From Burkholderia sp. OK233 (lineage in GTDB: Bacteria > Pseudomonadota > Gammaproteobacteria > Burkholderiales > Burkholderiaceae), in assembly GCF_900230185.1 (NCBI RefSeq), contig NZ_OCSR01000002.1:2604001-2668000 (forward strand): a stretch of DNA of 64,000 nucleotides, given 5' to 3'. Made by a program: the position numbers and the translations under genes. This document shows, piece after piece, positions 60,960 to 64,000 of the stretch (positions within the stretch are counted from its first letter, which is position 1; each line of letters opens with the position of its first letter). The notes below the pieces were generated by a model, which saw nothing but the letters and a program-made list of their open reading frames with translations, was not told the DNA's origin and made no database searches.

Positions 60960-61907
60960 TTATGCGCCGTTCACCACGTTAATCGGCGCGCCCGCATGGA
61001 ACGCAGCGAGATTGGATTCGATGCCGGCATTGAGCCGGTTCGCGGCATGCGTTGCCGCCCAGCTGATGTGCGGGGTGACGATAAGGTTGGGATGCGCACA
61101 GGCGAGCAGGGGCTCATGCGAATCGGGCGGTTCCTGCGGGAGTACGTCGAGCGCGGCGCCGCCGAGGTGGCCGCTCATGAGCGCCTCGATGAGCGCAGCC
61201 GAATCGACAAGACCTCCGCGGGCGCTGTTCACGAGCAGCGCGCCGGGTTTCATGGCGTGAAGTGTGGGTGCGTCGATGAGGTTGCGAGTTGTCTCCGTGA
61301 GCGGGCAGTGGAGCGAGAGAACGTCGGCGGACCGGACCACGTCGTCGAATGGTGTGAAGCCTTCGCGAACCGTCGGCCGCGCGCGATGCTCCGCGAACAT
61401 CACGTTCATGCCGACCGCGCGAGCCAGCCGTGCGAGTGAACTTCCGATCGCACCGCGCCCGACAATACCGAGCGTCGAACCGGCGATGTCGAGAATCGGC
61501 GCATCGTGCACACAGAAATGCGGCGACCCCGGCCAGGCGATGCGAGCGGCTTCACGATAAGCGAACAGGTTGCGCCGCAACGCGAAGATCGACGCGAGCG
61601 CCCACTCGGAGACGCTCTGTGCCGAATAGCCCGGCACATTCGACACGATCACGCCGGACTCGCGGCAGGCATCGATATCGATGCAATCGAAGCCCGTCGC
61701 GGCGACACAGATAAAGCGCAGTTTCGGCAGACGTTCCAGATCGGCTGCGCGGATGGGCACTTTGTTCGTGATTGCAATGGCGGCATCTTCGAGCGCATGG
61801 ACCACGTCGGTGGCGCGCGTGGCCGGACGAACGGACCATGCGATCGCCCAGGCCGGCGTGGTGAGCGGCGTGGGCAACGTGCCGCTGTCGAGCAGGACGA
61901 TGTTCAT
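60960..61907 (-). CDS. D-2-hydroxyacid dehydrogenase (NAD(P)-dependent)
   Basis: A 315-residue enzyme of the D-isomer 2-hydroxyacid dehydrogenase family, interconverting a 2-oxo acid and its D-2-hydroxy acid. The Rossmann site is LGIVGRGAIGSSLARLARA. The catalytic residues are visible as arginine in NSARGGLVD, glutamate in LPQEPPD and histidine in TPHISWA. ATG 61907 (MNIVLLDSGT) is preceded by GGGGG. It resembles glycerate/hydroxypyruvate reductases. Fourth gene of the minus-strand operon. Confidence 0.9.
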   Translation of the reverse strand: MNIVLLDSGTLPTPLTTPAWAIAWSVRPATRATDVVHALEDAAIAITNKVPIRAADLERLPKLRFICVAATGFDCIDIDACRESGVIVSNVPGYSAQSVSEWALASIFALRRNLFAYREAARIAWPGSPHFCVHDAPILDIAGSTLGIVGRGAIGSSLARLARAVGMNVMFAEHRARPTVREGFTPFDDVVRSADVLSLHCPLTETTRNLIDAPTLHAMKPGALLVNSARGGLVDSAALIEALMSGHLGGAALDVLPQEPPDSHEPLLACAHPNLIVTPHISWAATHAANRLNAGIESNLAAFHAGAPINVVNGA

Positions 61908-62009
61908 TGAACCCCCGCCTTGGGCAGCGTGGGCCACAAAGCCACGCTGTTCAGCTCACTGAGCGACACGCGAAACTCGCCGGATCGTGGATAGCAGGGT
62001 GTCATTCCA

Positions 62010-62396
62010 TCACCCCATCAGTTCGGATATCTCGATCAGATTCAGATCGGGATCCCGCACATACACCGAACGAATCTTCTGCGTAGCGCCGGTGCGCGCC
62101 ACCGGACCTTCGACAATCGGCCATTCGCAACGGGCCAGATGCGCAATCACTTCGTCGAGCGGCACGGTGGCGATGAAGCACAGGTCGAGCGCGCCCGGTA
62201 CGGGAACATGGGCCTTCGGTTCGAATTCGGCGCCACTCACGTGGACGTTGATCTTCTGATTGCCGAAGCGAAATGCAATACGTCCTTCGCCAAACGTCTC
62301 GAGTTGCATCTGCATGACCTCGGTGTAGAACCGCTTCGTTGCAGCGAAATCGACGCAGGTGAGTACGAGGTGATCAAGGTGGTCGATGAGCGCCAC
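62010..62396 (-). CDS. VOC-family protein (glyoxalase I-like)
   Basis: A 128-residue VOC protein with classical metal positions: DHLDHLVLTCVDFAATKRFY at the start (histidine in LDHLVL), LDLCFIATVPLDEVIAHL, and VYVRDPDLNLIEISEL with the terminal glutamate. It starts at GTG 62396, with AAGGAG seven bases upstream, ten bases after the lyase gene. Methylmalonyl-CoA epimerase-like or lyase-accessory functions are conceivable in this context. Confidence 0.87.
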   Translation of the reverse strand: MALIDHLDHLVLTCVDFAATKRFYTEVMQMQLETFGEGRIAFRFGNQKINVHVSGAEFEPKAHVPVPGALDLCFIATVPLDEVIAHLARCEWPIVEGPVARTGATQKIRSVYVRDPDLNLIEISELMG

Positions 62397-62406
62397 GTCA
62401 TGCTCC

Positions 62407-63363
62407 TTATGAAAATGCGTGTTGTTCCGGCAGACCGTCAGCCGCGCTGCAAGGCATCGAGTGCAGGTCCTGGCGCCGTCCGGCCTTGAGCAACTGGCTC
62501 GGTAAGTCGTGGCCGATCAGTCCCGGAAGCAGGGCGGAGGCGGACAGCACGGCAGTAAGATCCACGCCGGTGTCGTAGCCGTCGAGCTCGAGCATGTGCA
62601 CCAGTTCCTCAGTGCAGACGTTGCCCGTTGCACCTGGCGCGTAGGGGCACCCGCCGAGTCCGCCGAGCGACGCATCGAAGCGGTCGATGCTGGCGTCCAG
62701 CGCGGCGAGTGTGTTGGCGAGCGCCATGCCACGCGTGTTATGAAAATGCAGCGTGAGTTCGAGCGCGGCGAAGCGCGCGCGCGCAGCGGCGCACAACGCG
62801 CCAACCTGCGACGGGTAAGCCATGCCGGTGGTGTCGCACAACGTCACGCCATGCACACCGAGATCGGCGAAGCGCTGCATCCAGTCCAGCACTTCAGACT
62901 GGTCGATATCGCCTTCCATGGGGCATCCCATCGCCGTGGACAGCGACACGTTGATCGCCACCTTCGTTTGCCTGACCACGCCGATCACGTCGCGTAACTG
63001 GGCTAACGACTGCTCGCGGCTCATGCGCAAGTTCGCGCGGTTGTGACTCTCGCTGACCGACATCACGAGATTGACTTCATCGACGCCGCACGACAGCGCG
63101 CGCTCTGCGCCGCGCTGGTTCGGAACGAGCACGGTGTAGACGACGCCTTCACGTCGTGCGATCCGTTGCATTACCGCTTCGGCGTCACGCAAGGCGGGAA
63201 TCGCTTTCGGCGAGGTGAACGAGGTCACTTCGATTTTGGCGTAACCACACGCGCTCAGACGATCGATCAACTCGATCTTGGCGTCGGTGTCGACGAACCG
63301 GGCCTCGTTCTGGAAGCCGTCGCGGGTGGCGACTTCCTGGATATACAGACGCTTGCTGCTCAT
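62407..63363 (-). CDS. Hydroxymethylglutaryl-CoA lyase-like aldolase
   Basis: A 318-residue DRE-TIM metallolyase that would cleave a 3-hydroxyacyl-CoA such as HMG-CoA or citramalyl-CoA by retro-aldol reaction. Marks are IQEVATRDGFQNE at the start, KIEVTSFTSPKAIPAL, HFHNTRGMALANTLAAL with metal histidines, and the loop GLGGCPYAPGATGNVCTEEL with the catalytic cysteine. ATG 63363 has AGGAG upstream. It follows a family III CoA transferase gene by 13 bases, giving activation then cleavage of an acid. Confidence 0.92.
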   Translation of the reverse strand: MSSKRLYIQEVATRDGFQNEARFVDTDAKIELIDRLSACGYAKIEVTSFTSPKAIPALRDAEAVMQRIARREGVVYTVLVPNQRGAERALSCGVDEVNLVMSVSESHNRANLRMSREQSLAQLRDVIGVVRQTKVAINVSLSTAMGCPMEGDIDQSEVLDWMQRFADLGVHGVTLCDTTGMAYPSQVGALCAAARARFAALELTLHFHNTRGMALANTLAALDASIDRFDASLGGLGGCPYAPGATGNVCTEELVHMLELDGYDTGVDLTAVLSASALLPGLIGHDLPSQLLKAGRRQDLHSMPCSAADGLPEQHAFS

Positions 63364-63376
63364 GCCGTGCTCCTGT

Positions 63377-64000
63377 TCAGATGATGCCGCGTGCACGCCA
63401 GGCGTCGCGGGTCGTCGTGTCGATGCCGAGGTTTTCCAGCACCTCGTCGGTGTGCTGGCCGAGCGTGGGCGCGTGGGTGTTCACCGTGCCCGGCGTCGCG
63501 CTCAGCTTCGGGACGATGCCGGGCAGTTGCACTGGCGTGCCGTCGGGGAGCTGGCCGTCGAGGATCATGTCGCGGGCGTGGTAATGCGGGTCGCTCGCAA
63601 TGTCGGCGACGTCGTAGATTTTTCCGGCGGGAATGCGGGCTTCATTGAGCGCAGCAAGCACATCGTTGAGCGTGCGGTGGAGGGTCCAGTCGGCGATCGC
63701 GGCGTCCAGCCGTTCGACGTTCTTTACGCGGCCATCGTTTTGAGCGAGTGCGGGATCGTCGGCCAGATCCTGACGGCCGATCAGTTCCATCAGACGCCGG
63801 AAGATGCTGTCGCCATTGCCTGCGATCAGCGCATATTTGCCGTCGCTGCAGCGATACGCATTCGACGGCGCGATCCCGGGCAAGCTGCTGCCCGCAGGTT
63901 GACGCACGGCGCCGAACGCCGAGTACTCGGGCAGCAGGCTTTCCATCATGTTGAAGACCGACTCGTAGAGCGCGACGTCGATCATCTGTCCCGCACCGCC
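63377..64000 (-). CDS. CaiB/BaiF-family (class III) CoA transferase, 5' end outside the window
   Basis: The C-terminal 207 residues of a class III acyl-CoA transferase, which would move CoA from a donor acyl-CoA to an organic acid. Recognisable parts are GAGQMIDVALYESVFNMMES at the window edge, SLPGIAPSNAYRCSDGKYALIAGNGD, and the C-terminal LGQHTDEVLENLGI. The active-site aspartate lies in the missing half. It is the first visible gene of the minus-strand operon and is open at the right edge. Confidence 0.92.
   Translation of the reverse strand, partial: GGAGQMIDVALYESVFNMMESLLPEYSAFGAVRQPAGSSLPGIAPSNAYRCSDGKYALIAGNGDSIFRRLMELIGRQDLADDPALAQNDGRVKNVERLDAAIADWTLHRTLNDVLAALNEARIPAGKIYDVADIASDPHYHARDMILDGQLPDGTPVQLPGIVPKLSATPGTVNTHAPTLGQHTDEVLENLGIDTTTRDAWRARGII

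Overview
The window reads as a chromosomal segment of a beta-proteobacterium of the family Burkholderiaceae, most likely Paraburkholderia or Burkholderia. The grounds are the high GC content, the paired DUF2844/DUF3443 proteins, a monomeric NADP isocitrate dehydrogenase, many MFS permeases each beside a LysR, GntR or MarR regulator, and the glucarate pathway genes. This placement is inference from gene content, not from a marker gene. No rRNA, tRNA or CRISPR array was seen.

Layout. 0.3-6.6 kb: two paralogous QseBC/TctDE-type two-component systems in opposite gene order (RR-HK, then HK-RR), followed by a divergent pair of small-protein and membrane-protein genes whose shared promoter carries PmrA/QseB-like boxes. 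6.6-15.6 kb: an accessory stretch with an orphan transposase N-terminal domain, a degenerate EAL protein, an ICMT-like membrane methyltransferase, a lipoprotein-like protein with a 15-bp coding tandem repeat, an iron-type alcohol dehydrogenase, a chemoreceptor that appears to lack its first membrane helix, and an unknown protein. 15.6-25.4 kb: an MHS permease, a Fur-box-preceded ECF sigma factor, a DHA2 exporter with divergent LysR, a Fur-box-preceded TonB siderophore receptor, and icd. 25.5-29 kb: a small conserved protein, an alpha/beta hydrolase and the DUF2844-DUF3443 pair.

29.2-38.2 kb is catabolic: LysR, a CitMHS carrier broken by an apparent 2-bp deletion, AtuA (DUF1446) and its small partner, then a GntR regulator with permease, glucarate dehydratase and 5-dehydro-4-deoxyglucarate dehydratase. 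38.3-43.8 kb: a DHA2 exporter, and a periplasmic binding protein translationally coupled to a CHASE-PAS-GGDEF-EAL protein. 43.9-49.8 kb: a GntR regulator with two matching operators facing a GGT-family amidohydrolase, two MFS carriers and a GAF protein. 49.9-54.9 kb: an ECF sigma, membrane protein and ferredoxin operon, a DadA-like oxidase, a complete insertion sequence inserted at the stop codon of a marR gene, and a divergent VOC protein behind a strong inverted repeat. 54.9-59.3 kb: an MBL-fold hydrolase, a small protein, an AcoR-like regulator without AAA+ domain, and a flavin monooxygenase. 59.5-64 kb: a five-gene minus-strand operon (CoA transferase, HMG-CoA-lyase-like enzyme, VOC protein, D-2-hydroxyacid dehydrogenase, MFS carrier) that runs off the right edge.

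The most rewarding features for follow-up are the PmrA-like boxes near the doubled two-component system, the twin GntR operators at the GGT operon, the binding-protein/c-di-GMP couple, the IS that splits a probable marR-oxidase operon, the coding minisatellite, and the carrier and chemoreceptor that appear to have recent lesions.
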